Of a stretch of DNA of 64,000 bases, positions 1 to 7,517 are shown piece after piece. The number at the start of each line of letters is the position of its first letter. Within the stretch, counting starts at the first letter, position 1. The notes below the pieces were generated by a model, which made no database searches, had not been told where the DNA came from, and saw only the letters and a list, made by a program, of their open reading frames with translations. A program made the translations under genes and the position numbers. The DNA is taken from positions 62,001 through 126,000 of the forward strand of contig NZ_CP058350.1 in NCBI RefSeq assembly GCF_005860795.2. The letters run 5' to 3'. This DNA comes from Peteryoungia desertarenae. Lineage in GTDB: Bacteria > Pseudomonadota > Alphaproteobacteria > Rhizobiales > Rhizobiaceae.

Positions 1-306
1 GAAGCGTCGCTCAAAAGCGCGCTTGGCGATACCGCGATAGAGGAACTCCGTCTGTTCACTCTTGTCTTCTTCGGTTTTCTCACCCTTCACGGTCAGCACA
101 TGGGCATGGGCTTCAATGGAAAGCTCGCTTTCATCGAAGCCGGCAACGGCCATGGTGATACGATAGGTATTGTCGCCCGTGCGCTCGATGTTATAGGGCG
201 GGTAGCTCTGCGCCTGTTCCGGCTGCCCGAGGCTGTCCAGCATCGTGAAAAGACGGTCGAAACCGACGGTGGAACGGTAAAGCGGGGAAAAGTCGACGTG
301 ACGCAT
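1..306 (-). CDS. ibpA: Small heat-shock protein, Hsp20/IbpA family (3' end cut by window edge)
   Basis: The visible 102 residues begin MRHVDFSPLYRSTVGFDRLF and continue into an alpha-crystallin domain (YNIERTGDNTYRITMAVAGF, then ELSIEAHAHVLTVKGEK). This is the arrangement of rhizobial IbpA/HspA-type holdase chaperones, which bind unfolding proteins in the cytoplasm until DnaK and ClpB act. The C-terminal part lies outside the window. The ATG at 306 is supported by an AGGAGG ribosome-binding site nine to ten bases upstream, sequestered in a probable ROSE-type hairpin, and by an RpoH-like promoter further up. Family assignment is firm; which paralogue it is cannot be told. Confidence 0.93.
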   Translation of the reverse strand, partial: MRHVDFSPLYRSTVGFDRLFTMLDSLGQPEQAQSYPPYNIERTGDNTYRITMAVAGFDESELSIEAHAHVLTVKGEKTEEDKSEQTEFLYRGIAKRAFERRF

Positions 307-404
307 TTTGTCCTCCTGGGAAGCGACGTTGCGGTTGATCTTGCCCGCGGCGACATCCCTCTTGGGCAATGCCACCAGCGGTTCCGGACCCTTGCGGCAT
401 CCGT
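307..404 (-). promoter_or_regulatory. ROSE-type RNA thermometer in the ibpA 5' leader
   Basis: Between the predicted transcription start and the ibpA ATG lies a leader of about 98 nt. Read on the minus strand its last part is TCGCTTCCCAGGAGGACAAA before ATG. ROSE elements of rhizobial small heat-shock genes end in a hairpin in which a UYGCU motif pairs with the AGGAG of the ribosome-binding site; here UCGCU and AGGAGG sit in that order with a short loop between. The motif is seen directly; thermosensor function is inferred from the family and the gene it precedes. The upstream hairpins were not folded. Confidence 0.75.
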
Positions 405-410
405 ATCGTT

Positions 411-440
411 GAGATGGGAAGTGGTCTTGCAGAATTCAAG
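411..440 (-). promoter_or_regulatory. RpoH (sigma-32) type promoter of ibpA
   Basis: On the minus strand CTTGAA (435-440) is followed after 16 bases by CCCATCT (412-418), which fits the heat-shock sigma factor consensus CTTGAA-N(13-17)-CCCATNT. Its position puts the transcript start near 404, in front of the ROSE-like leader. Confidence 0.75.
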
Positions 441-689
441 ATCCTGACTTTCTCGGTAGATGAATTGAAGATGAACGGGCGGTTCAATTGGTGTTCACAA
501 AACCATCGATACTTCTCGATTGTCGGATGTCTCAGAACCGACAGCTGGAGCGCACACCCGTTGCCCTCCGGTGACTTCAGCCGGAACCGCCCGCCCGAAT
601 CCGCGGTTCCGGCTTTTCTCTTTGACCTTTTGCGGACATGCTCTTATCCCAAAGCCAAAGATCGAAATCATCACCGTCAGGCTTAGACC

Positions 690-1670
690 ATGGATGCCAA
701 GCTGTATGAGACCCCCGGCAATCCCATTCCGGGCGAACCCATTGTCGGCTTCCTGAACGGTTACAAGAACGTGCCGTTGCGCTACGCCGTGTTTCGCGCC
801 CAGACCAATATTTCCAAGGGAACGGTCGTACTTCTGCACGGGCGCAACGAAGCGATCGAAAAGTATTTCGAGACAATTGCAGACCTGACCAAACGGGGCT
901 TCTGGGTCGCCACCTTCGATTTCCGCGGACAGGGCGGTTCCGGTCGCCTGCTGCCCGATCCCCGCAGGGGCCATGTCGGCCGTTTTTCCCACTACATCAA
1001 GGATCTCGAGCTCTTCCTTGAACAGGTCGTCCTACCGGACACCCGTCTGCCCTTTTTCCTTCTGGCTCACTCCACCGGCGGCCTCATTGCATTGAAGGCA
1101 GCGCCGCGCCTGGCAAACCGCATCGAGCGCATGGTTCTCACCGCGCCATTCGTCGGCCTGAGCGGCCAGCAGATGTCAGCGGCCAATGTGCGCCGACTGG
1201 CAACGCTTGCAGTGTTCAGCGGCTTTGGAAAGATACAACTGACCAGGGAGATGGCGCCGCGAACCTTTGAAGACAATCCGCTGACCACAGACCCGGTCCG
1301 CTTTGCGCGCAACCAGATCCTCGCGAAACTGCACCCGGAGCTATCGCTCGGTCCACCTACGGCTCGCTGGCTATACGAGGCCCAGAAGACCATCAACGAA
1401 ATCAGAAGCCCCGGACACCTGGCATCGATCACGGTTCCGACAGTCATTGTGGCACCAGGCAATGATCCCATAGTACCGTTCGTCGACCAGGAACGACTGT
1501 CGCAGTATTTTCGCGCCGGCCAACTTGTGCCGGTACCCGGCGCCCGGCACGAATTGCTGCAGGAACAGGATCGCTACCGCACCCAGTTGTTGGCAGCCTT
1601 CGACGCCTTCATTCCCGGTGGCGACATAGAAGAGGCCGGCCCGTCCGTCTCCATCGCCGAAGCGAACTGA
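690..1670 (+). CDS. Alpha/beta hydrolase, lysophospholipase (PldB/monoglyceride lipase-like)
   Basis: A 326-residue alpha/beta hydrolase. An early strand leads to VVLLHGRNEA (oxyanion region), then TFDFRGQGGSGR, the nucleophile elbow LLAHSTGG with the catalytic Ser near residue 130, an acid in IVAPGNDPIVP, and a late His in GARHELLQE. This is the Hydrolase_4 / lysophospholipase L2 pattern, so cleavage of an acyl ester from a lysophospholipid or monoglyceride is likely; the substrate is not shown. No signal peptide is visible. Its TGA directly abuts the stop codon of the convergent hisN-like gene with no base between them. Confidence 0.85.
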   Translation: MDAKLYETPGNPIPGEPIVGFLNGYKNVPLRYAVFRAQTNISKGTVVLLHGRNEAIEKYFETIADLTKRGFWVATFDFRGQGGSGRLLPDPRRGHVGRFSHYIKDLELFLEQVVLPDTRLPFFLLAHSTGGLIALKAAPRLANRIERMVLTAPFVGLSGQQMSAANVRRLATLAVFSGFGKIQLTREMAPRTFEDNPLTTDPVRFARNQILAKLHPELSLGPPTARWLYEAQKTINEIRSPGHLASITVPTVIVAPGNDPIVPFVDQERLSQYFRAGQLVPVPGARHELLQEQDRYRTQLLAAFDAFIPGGDIEEAGPSVSIAEAN

Positions 1671-2462
1671 TCAGGACGCCTTGAGCAGCGCCATTGCCTC
1701 GGCATGGACTTTGGCGGAGCCTGCCGCAATGATCGATCCTCCGTTCTCCGGACGCCCGCCATCCCAGGTCGTAATCACGCCACCCGCCTGCTCGATCAGT
1801 GGAATAAGTGCGCCGACATCATAGGGTTTCAACATGGTTTCGATGACAAGATCGACATGACCGGCAGCCAGAAGCGCATAGGCGTAGCAATCCACGCCAT
1901 AACGAAACAGTTTGACCCGATCCTGGACGGCTTCGTAGCAGCCGACTTCCCAACCGGCAAAAAGATGCGGTGACGTGGTAAAGAGAATGGCGTTTTCCAG
2001 TCCACCACAATCGCGAACCCGGATCTGTCGATCCCCATCCGGGCCGGAATACCAGGCCCGTTCACCATCGGCATAGTAGCGCTCACCCGTAAACGGCTGG
2101 TCCATGAGCCCCATGACCGAGCGCCCATGTTCCTTGAAACCGATCAGCGTACCCCAGACCGGAACGCCGGAGATGAAGGCTCGCGTTCCATCAATAGGGT
2201 CAATGACCCAGACTTGGTCGCGATCCACGCCGACATTTTCGTGCTCCTCACCCAGGATACCGTGCTGAGGAAACTCTGCCTCGATCAGTTGACGGATGGC
2301 AGCCTCGGCTGCCTGATCCCCCTCTGTCACCGGATCAAAGCCGGTTGCCTGCTTGTTCACCACAGACAACCCCGAGCGAAAACGCGGCAATGTTTCAGCT
2401 TTGGCCGCATCGGCGAGGCGATAAAAGAAATCACGATCAGGGCGCATGAAGGGGTCCAACAT
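1671..2462 (-). CDS. hisN: Inositol-monophosphatase-family phosphatase, probable histidinol-phosphatase HisN
   Basis: A 263-residue Mg-dependent phosphatase of the IMPase superfamily. Metal-ligand motifs are FDPVTEGDQAAE, GILGEEHE, VWVIDPIDGTRAFISG (the WVIDPIDGT signature) and, late, YDVGALIPLIEQAGG. The GTRAFISG form and overall length match alphaproteobacterial HisN, which removes phosphate from L-histidinol phosphate; a SuhB-like inositol phosphatase is the alternative. The chosen start gives MLDPFMRPDRDFFYRLADAA. Two longer starts exist: 2549, an ATG preceded by GGAG, and 2579. The start is therefore uncertain while the frame is not. No other his genes are nearby. Confidence 0.85.
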   Translation of the reverse strand: MLDPFMRPDRDFFYRLADAAKAETLPRFRSGLSVVNKQATGFDPVTEGDQAAEAAIRQLIEAEFPQHGILGEEHENVGVDRDQVWVIDPIDGTRAFISGVPVWGTLIGFKEHGRSVMGLMDQPFTGERYYADGERAWYSGPDGDRQIRVRDCGGLENAILFTTSPHLFAGWEVGCYEAVQDRVKLFRYGVDCYAYALLAAGHVDLVIETMLKPYDVGALIPLIEQAGGVITTWDGGRPENGGSIIAAGSAKVHAEAMALLKAS

Positions 2463-2615
2463 CTCTGTATCCGAATGAGACCGTCTTAGTGCCAGTTCCC
2501 GGCAAAGGAAACCATCTTCTCCTGCAGGCTGCGTCACGAATGTCGCCATGACTCCATTCGCCCACCCCTGGTTTCGCACAAAAATTGGGCGCGCCTAAAA
2601 ATACGACAAATCCAC

Positions 2616-2644
2616 TTGACAATTGTGCAGTGCGAAAATAATGT
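2616..2644 (+). promoter_or_regulatory. Sigma-70 type promoter of the MmgR-like sRNA
   Basis: A perfect -35 TTGACA (2616-2621) is separated by 17 bases from a -10 TAATGT (2639-2644). The downstream unit has no ORF and ends in a strong terminator, so this promoter appears to serve a small RNA starting near 2651. Confidence 0.8.
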
Positions 2645-2650
2645 CTGACT

Positions 2651-2727
2651 TACAGTCTCTGACTGTAAATACCCTCCTTGGGTGTTTCCTCCCTAGACTT
2701 AACCGCGCCCAGAGCGCGGTTTTTTTT
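2651..2727 (+). ncRNA. mmgR: MmgR / suhB-family (alpha-r8) small RNA
   Basis: A roughly 77-nt unit runs from the predicted start after the -10 box to a rho-independent terminator. It has a small 5' inverted repeat, an unpaired pyrimidine-rich stretch with CCTCCTTGGGTG and TTTCCTCCC, and a perfect 8-bp terminator stem (2701-2708 with 2714-2721) followed by a T run. Size, the CCTCC anti-Shine-Dalgarno character and the location beside a suhB/hisN-type gene match the Rhizobiales suhB RNA family, called MmgR in Sinorhizobium meliloti, where it limits polyhydroxybutyrate accumulation. The promoter and terminator are seen; the family name comes from memory of the family and was not aligned. Confidence 0.8.
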
Positions 2728-2790
2728 GCCCGACGCCGGACAAACGCAAGGTCATGAGTTTGCGGTGTGAGGGAGATGGCCAGGCTTGGT

Positions 2791-3666
2791 TTACTCGGCC
2801 GCGAGCGCGGTTTCGCCGGCATAGTCTTCGACGAAGGCTGCCATCTGCTCCATGAAGATGGAAATGGAACCGGCGAGCGCGTCAAAATCGGGACGCTTCT
2901 GCAAGCTAGCTTCATCAATGTAAAGCGACCGGTTCACCTCGATCTGCAATGCATGCAGACCTCGCGCCGGACGACCGTAATGCTCGGTAATGAAGCCGCC
3001 GGCATAGGGCTTGTTGCGCACCGCGTTGAAGCCGAGCTCTTCCAGGAACTGCAGCGCAGCATGGGACAATTCGGCTGACGCACTGGTTCCATAGCGGTCC
3101 CCGACGATGAAATCAGGACGCACACCACTGCCCGCCACGCGAATATTGCCCGGCATGGAATGGCAATCGATCAACACGCCAAATCCGAAACGCGCATGCG
3201 TGCGGGCAATCAGCCGTCGCAGGCAGACATGATATGGCTTGTAGCAGCGATCAATCCGCTCCATCGCCTCGGCGAGCGTAATACGCCGTCCGTAAATCTC
3301 CATGTTTTCAGCAACGATGCGTGGGATGGTCCCAAGACCGCCCACCACCCGTGGTGACTGGCTGTTGGCATAGGACGGCAGTGATTCGCTGAACATGCGG
3401 GGATCGAGCTCATAGGGCTCCCGATTCACATCCACATAGGCACGCGGAAAATGTGCCATCAACAACGGCGCACCCATGCGGGGTGCCGCAGAGAACAGCT
3501 CATCGACAAAATGATCTTCAGAGCGCCGTATGGAAATGCCATCCAGTTGAGATTGCTCGAGAAAAGAAACGGGATAACGACGACCGCTATGCGGCGAGTT
3601 ATAGACGAAGGGGATCGACTGCGCTTCCGGCTCGCGGACCTCGAACAGCTCGAAATCGCTCGTCAT
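2791..3666 (-). CDS. N-formylglutamate amidohydrolase family protein
   Basis: A 291-residue protein of the N-formylglutamate amidohydrolase family, whose characterised members hydrolyse N-formyl-L-glutamate to formate and glutamate at the end of histidine degradation. Seen motifs are YNSPHSGRRYP near the N terminus, the RSEDHFVDELF block, ELDPRMF, LIDCHSMPG with likely metal ligands, and LQIEVNRSLYIDE near the end. Start 3666 gives MTSDFELFEV. No other hut genes are present, so a role in histidine catabolism is inference only; many rhizobia carry isolated copies. The MmgR-like sRNA terminates about 60 bases past its stop, on the opposite strand. Confidence 0.88.
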   Translation of the reverse strand: MTSDFELFEVREPEAQSIPFVYNSPHSGRRYPVSFLEQSQLDGISIRRSEDHFVDELFSAAPRMGAPLLMAHFPRAYVDVNREPYELDPRMFSESLPSYANSQSPRVVGGLGTIPRIVAENMEIYGRRITLAEAMERIDRCYKPYHVCLRRLIARTHARFGFGVLIDCHSMPGNIRVAGSGVRPDFIVGDRYGTSASAELSHAALQFLEELGFNAVRNKPYAGGFITEHYGRPARGLHALQIEVNRSLYIDEASLQKRPDFDALAGSISIFMEQMAAFVEDYAGETALAAE

Positions 3667-3867
3667 TCCACCTCCAGTGCCCGTTCTTTACCAAGTCAAC
3701 AACTTGTTTCGCTCATCATGTTGCCAGTTGCCTGTCCCGAAGTCCATACTGCCAAAACTGGCGGTATGTAGTCCTAATCCATGGTGTTCACCGGATATTT
3801 ACTTCGGAGAACCTAACGTGAGGGGCTGCGAGCCTTCCCCCATCACAGAGTGTTAAGCGGTCCATAC

Positions 3868-4230
3868 ATGACACAGAAAATACTTCTCGCCGAAGATGAC
3901 AACGACATGCGCCGGTTCCTGGTCAAAGCCCTGGAAAAGGCAGGCTACAAGGTCTCTTCTTATGACAATGGCGCAAGCGCCTATGATCGCCTGCGGGAAG
4001 AGCCATTCTCCCTTCTCCTCACCGACATCGTGATGCCGGAAATGGACGGGATCGAACTGGCCCGCCGCGCCACCGAACTCGATCCGGACCTGAAGGTGAT
4101 GTTTATCACCGGCTTTGCCGCAGTGGCACTCAACGCCGACTCCAAGGCTCCAAAGGATGCGAAGGTCCTTTCCAAGCCGTTCCACCTGCGCGATCTCGTA
4201 GACGAAGTGAACAAACTCCTTGCCGCATAA
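3868..4230 (+). CDS. cpdR: Single-domain response regulator CpdR
   Basis: A 120-residue stand-alone receiver domain. It has the acidic pair LLAEDDND, the phospho-acceptor Asp53 in LLTDIVMPEMDG, the Thr of MFITGFAA and the Lys of LSKPFHLRDL, with no output domain. Sequence and length match CpdR, the adaptor that in its unphosphorylated form brings ClpXP to substrates during the alphaproteobacterial cell cycle; phosphate comes from the CckA-ChpT relay. The start at MTQKILL is preferred to an upstream in-frame start at 3850, because it gives the usual N terminus. It stands alone, with a tRNA gene downstream. Confidence 0.92.
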   Translation: MTQKILLAEDDNDMRRFLVKALEKAGYKVSSYDNGASAYDRLREEPFSLLLTDIVMPEMDGIELARRATELDPDLKVMFITGFAAVALNADSKAPKDAKVLSKPFHLRDLVDEVNKLLAA

Positions 4231-4281
4231 GGCATCTCCGGCAGGCTGTAAAAAACTCTTCACAAAACGCGAAATACCCTA

Positions 4282-4311
4282 TTGACGGGCAAGAGTGTTT
4301 TGTGGTCTTAA
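4282..4311 (+). promoter_or_regulatory. Probable promoter of tRNA-Val
   Basis: TTGACG (4282-4287) is followed at 17-18 bases by TCTTAA/GTCTTA (4305-4311), giving a start about seven bases before the mature tRNA end. The -35 is strong and the -10 is weak. Confidence 0.5.
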
Positions 4312-4324
4312 GCCGCCATCGGAT

Positions 4325-4399
<75 letters not shown>

Positions 4400-4508
4400 T
4401 TCGAATTCTTTCAAGGGCTTGCTGGAAACAGCGAGTCCTTTTAACGTTCTCCATGAACCGCCTGCTCGATAGACCGAATCAATCCTGCAAAATCCAGGGC
4501 GGAGACAT

Positions 4509-4913
4509 TCAACGTCCGTCAATGACGCGCACCTGATCTCCAGTAAAAACCACGAGATAGCCATTGTCCTCGCGGGCAACTTCTGCCCACCTGCGCAAGG
4601 TCCCGAGATAGGGTTCCGCCTGCCAGCTTTCGGGAAAACGCGGATCGACCAGGACAGTGACCTGCGGCCCCTGCCGATAGACCATCATATGCGACCGCTC
4701 CGGATGCCAGTGATCCTCAAGGCTGGAATCCGTTCGCCACAGACACAGGAAATCGCGACATGTCAGCGGCCGATCCGCATAAGCGAGACAGCCCGTATCC
4801 ACCATACAATGGCGGCAGACATGGTTGGCGGGCTTGTCGAGTTCATCGATGTCCGGCAGCACACAGCACAGCGTGCATGTCCCGCAACTGCGATCCGGCA
4901 GGGCCTCGCCCAT
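4509..4913 (-). CDS. YkgJ-like cysteine-cluster protein
   Basis: A 134-residue protein with the zinc/iron-chelating cluster typical of the YkgJ/CxxCxxCC family: CGTCTLCC near the N terminus, CRHC, GCLAYADRPLTCRDFLC, then a C-terminal half with no cysteines. Members probably bind a metal or Fe-S centre; no function is established. I chose the ATG at 4913. A TTG at 4964 would extend the protein by 17 residues and overlap the upstream FAA-hydrolase gene. The gene lies directly behind that hydrolase on the same strand and is likely co-transcribed with it. Confidence 0.75.
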   Translation of the reverse strand: MGEALPDRSCGTCTLCCVLPDIDELDKPANHVCRHCMVDTGCLAYADRPLTCRDFLCLWRTDSSLEDHWHPERSHMMVYRQGPQVTVLVDPRFPESWQAEPYLGTLRRWAEVAREDNGYLVVFTGDQVRVIDGR

Positions 4914-4947
4914 CGGCCCTACCCCGCCAGTTGTGAGAGCAGGGCCG

Positions 4948-5652
4948 TCATTCGGCAGGTCCAATTGTGACCGAAAACGGCGAAAGACCCTCGATACTGC
5001 ATTCGATCAGGTCGCCCTCTGCAATCGGGCCGACACCGGCGGGTGTCCCGGTATAGATCAAGTCACCGGGCAGGAGGTGGTAATAGCGGGACAAATGGCT
5101 GATGATTTCAGGCACCGACCAGACGAGCTCGCGCAAGGTCGCTTCCTGACGCGTCGTTCCATTGATCGAAAGCCGGATCGCCTGATCGGCAGGAGCACCG
5201 AAACGCTCTGCTGGCGTAAGCGCCCCGATCATGGCCGAATTCTCGAAGGCCTTGCCCAGGTCCCAGGGGCGCTGCTTGTCCTTGGCAGCCTGTTGCAGAT
5301 CGCGCCGTGTCAGATCAATTCCGACGGCATAACCATAGACACATCCGAGAGCCTCTTCGACGGGAACCCGGAAAGCGGGCTTACCCATCGCCACCACAAG
5401 CTCCACTTCGTGATGGCAGTCCTTCGTGCCGGGCGGATAGGCAATGGTTGCTCCCGAAAGCACGATCGCGCTTGCCGGCTTGGTGAAATAGAATGGCGCT
5501 TCGCGATCGACTTCATTTCCCATTTCCTGGGCATGTGCCACGTAATTGCGCCCGACGCAGAAGATCCGGTGGACCGGAAAGCCGGAGCCTGATCCCTCCA
5601 CCGAAACGAGAGGCGTGGCAGGAATATCGAAAAGCGCAGATGAATATTGCAC
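4948..5652 (-). CDS. Fumarylacetoacetate hydrolase (FAH) family protein
   Basis: A 234-residue FAH-fold enzyme. Motifs seen are HRIFCVGRNYVAHAQEMG, the PFYFTKPASA loop, the metal-binding glutamates in HHEVELVVAMG, VYGYAVGIDLTRRDLQ, and the closing GDLIYTGTPAGVGP signature. It most resembles fumarylpyruvate hydrolases or YcgM-type acylpyruvases that cleave C-C bonds in ring-cleavage products; some members are oxaloacetate decarboxylases, so the substrate is open. I chose a GTG start at 5652 because GGAG stands seven bases before it; an upstream ATG at 5676 has no ribosome-binding site. Confidence 0.85.
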   Translation of the reverse strand: MQYSSALFDIPATPLVSVEGSGSGFPVHRIFCVGRNYVAHAQEMGNEVDREAPFYFTKPASAIVLSGATIAYPPGTKDCHHEVELVVAMGKPAFRVPVEEALGCVYGYAVGIDLTRRDLQQAAKDKQRPWDLGKAFENSAMIGALTPAERFGAPADQAIRLSINGTTRQEATLRELVWSVPEIISHLSRYYHLLPGDLIYTGTPAGVGPIAEGDLIECSIEGLSPFSVTIGPAE

Positions 5653-5935
5653 GAAATGTCTCCCTGATCGCGGCATATGGCGCAATCTGCTTTGATCACA
5701 GCCTGCATCCACCATGCAACCGCATAAACATCAGAGGCATGGCTTTCGATTTCATCGATCTATCTCGGCAGAAGCTTGGAAATCATTGCATTCCGTGTAA
5801 CAAAACCGCCGGGCGAGGCGTTGTCCTTGCGGCGGGGAAAATCGGACTGACGGGTGACAGCTGGCTTTCACAGGAAGCGCAGACTGCTGACGGTGTCCTT
5901 GATCGCCCACGAGACAAGAAGGAAGGCAATAACAG

Positions 5936-7363
5936 ATGACGACAAAAATCGTGCCGGTGGTAATGGCTGGAGGCAAGGGAACGCGGCTTTGGCCCCTGTC
6001 GAGAACGGCAGCCGCTAAGCAGTTCATCCGTTTCCTCGGTGAGGAAACCCTGCTTCAAAAGACGCTTCAGCGGGTGTCGGACAGCACGATCTACGAACAG
6101 GCTTTCGTCGTCACCAATGAGGATTTCCGCTTTCTCGTAGCCGAGCAGGCGCGAGAACTGTCTGTCAAACTCGCAGGCATTGTGCTGGAACCCGAAGCGC
6201 GCAACACAGCAGCCGCTGTTGCGGCAGCCGCCGTGATTGTCGCTGATCGTTTCGGTCCGGAAGCCCTGGTCCAGATCCTGCCATCCGACCACGAGATCGT
6301 TGTGGACGAGACCTATCGGAACTGCGTGAAATTGGCGGCCGAGGCCGCACGCGCCGGCAATATCGTCACCTTCGGCATCAAGCCGACCGAACCGGCCACG
6401 GGTTATGGCTACATCGAGATCGGCGATGCCCTGAGCGGGGGTGCCCACAAGGTCAAGCGCTTTGTTGAAAAGCCGAAGCAGGACGTGGCCGAAAAGATGC
6501 TCGAAAGCGGCAACTACGTCTGGAACTCTGGAATGTTCGTCTTCGAGGCAGGCCAGATGCTGCGCGAACTGGAAGGACTCGCACCGGAGGTCTTGTTCGC
6601 TGTGCGCGAAGCCGTTGAAAAGACTGCCGGCGACCTTGATTTCCAGCGTCTGGGAGCCGAGGGCTTTTCCAAAAGCCCCAGCATCTCGATCGACTATGCG
6701 ATCATGGAAAAGACACCGAATGCAGCTGTCATTCCCTCGCCCATCACCTGGTCAGACCTCGGCAGCTGGGATGCTATCTGGAAGCTGGAAGAGGGCGACG
6801 AGAACGGCAATGTCATCAAGGGCAATGCCACGCTGGTCAACACCCGCAATTCGCTGGTCATCTCGCGGCATGACCATATCGCCGTTCAGGGGATGGAAGG
6901 TGTCGCCGTCATCGCCTCGGAAGATGCTGTCTATGTCGGACCGCTCGATGAAAGCCAGAAGGTCGGCGATCTCGTGAAGCTGCTGGCTTCCAGCGAAAAG
7001 ACCGCGCATCTTACGGAAAACCATCCGACCTCACTAAGGCCTTGGGGCGGTTACACCTCGATCCTCAATGGCGAACGCTTCCAGGTGAAGCGGCTCTTCG
7101 TCCACCCCGACAAGAAACTGTCGCTGCAGAAACACCATCACCGCGCAGAACACTGGGTCTGTGTCCATGGCACGGCTGAAGTGACGATCGATGACAAGGT
7201 GACGGTGCTGCACGAAAACCAGTCGATCTACATCCCGCAGGGTTCAGTGCACCGGCTGGCCAATCCCGGCAAGATCCTGCTGGAAATCATTGAAATCCAG
7301 ACCGGTTCATATCTCGGCGAGGACGACATCATCCGGATCGTCGACGAGTTCGGTCGCGCTTGA
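5936..7363 (+). CDS. manC: Bifunctional mannose-1-phosphate guanylyltransferase / mannose-6-phosphate isomerase
   Basis: A 475-residue type II phosphomannose isomerase/GDP-mannose pyrophosphorylase. The N-terminal nucleotidyltransferase has VVMAGGKGTRLWPLSR, the QILPSDH motif, and RFVEKPKQDVAE; the C-terminal cupin-type isomerase has RPWGGYTSI, then KLSLQKHHHRAEHWVCVHG and VHRLANPG. It converts fructose-6-P to mannose-6-P and mannose-1-P plus GTP to GDP-mannose, feeding surface polysaccharide. No phosphomannomutase or glycosyltransferase is adjacent. A 10-bp stem-loop about 40 bases after the stop may be its terminator. Confidence 0.93.
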   Translation: MTTKIVPVVMAGGKGTRLWPLSRTAAAKQFIRFLGEETLLQKTLQRVSDSTIYEQAFVVTNEDFRFLVAEQARELSVKLAGIVLEPEARNTAAAVAAAAVIVADRFGPEALVQILPSDHEIVVDETYRNCVKLAAEAARAGNIVTFGIKPTEPATGYGYIEIGDALSGGAHKVKRFVEKPKQDVAEKMLESGNYVWNSGMFVFEAGQMLRELEGLAPEVLFAVREAVEKTAGDLDFQRLGAEGFSKSPSISIDYAIMEKTPNAAVIPSPITWSDLGSWDAIWKLEEGDENGNVIKGNATLVNTRNSLVISRHDHIAVQGMEGVAVIASEDAVYVGPLDESQKVGDLVKLLASSEKTAHLTENHPTSLRPWGGYTSILNGERFQVKRLFVHPDKKLSLQKHHHRAEHWVCVHGTAEVTIDDKVTVLHENQSIYIPQGSVHRLANPGKILLEIIEIQTGSYLGEDDIIRIVDEFGRA

Positions 7364-7403
7364 TCATCCGTCCAGGGGCAGTTGACCCCACCGCAACTAA
7401 TCA

Positions 7404-7441
7404 CAGGCCTGCAGCGCAACGCATGCAGGCCTGCTTGCTTT
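7404..7441 (+). terminator. Possible terminator after manC
   Basis: A perfect 10-bp stem, CAGGCCTGCA with TGCAGGCCTG, around a 10-base loop, followed by CTTGCTTT. The T run is interrupted, so termination is likely but not certain. Confidence 0.5.
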
Positions 7442-7517
7442 ATGCCGCTGCATTGCACAAGATCGCCTGAACCCGTTCAATCGGGAACAACAAGGGCGAA
7501 CAGGGTCTGCGGCGCGC

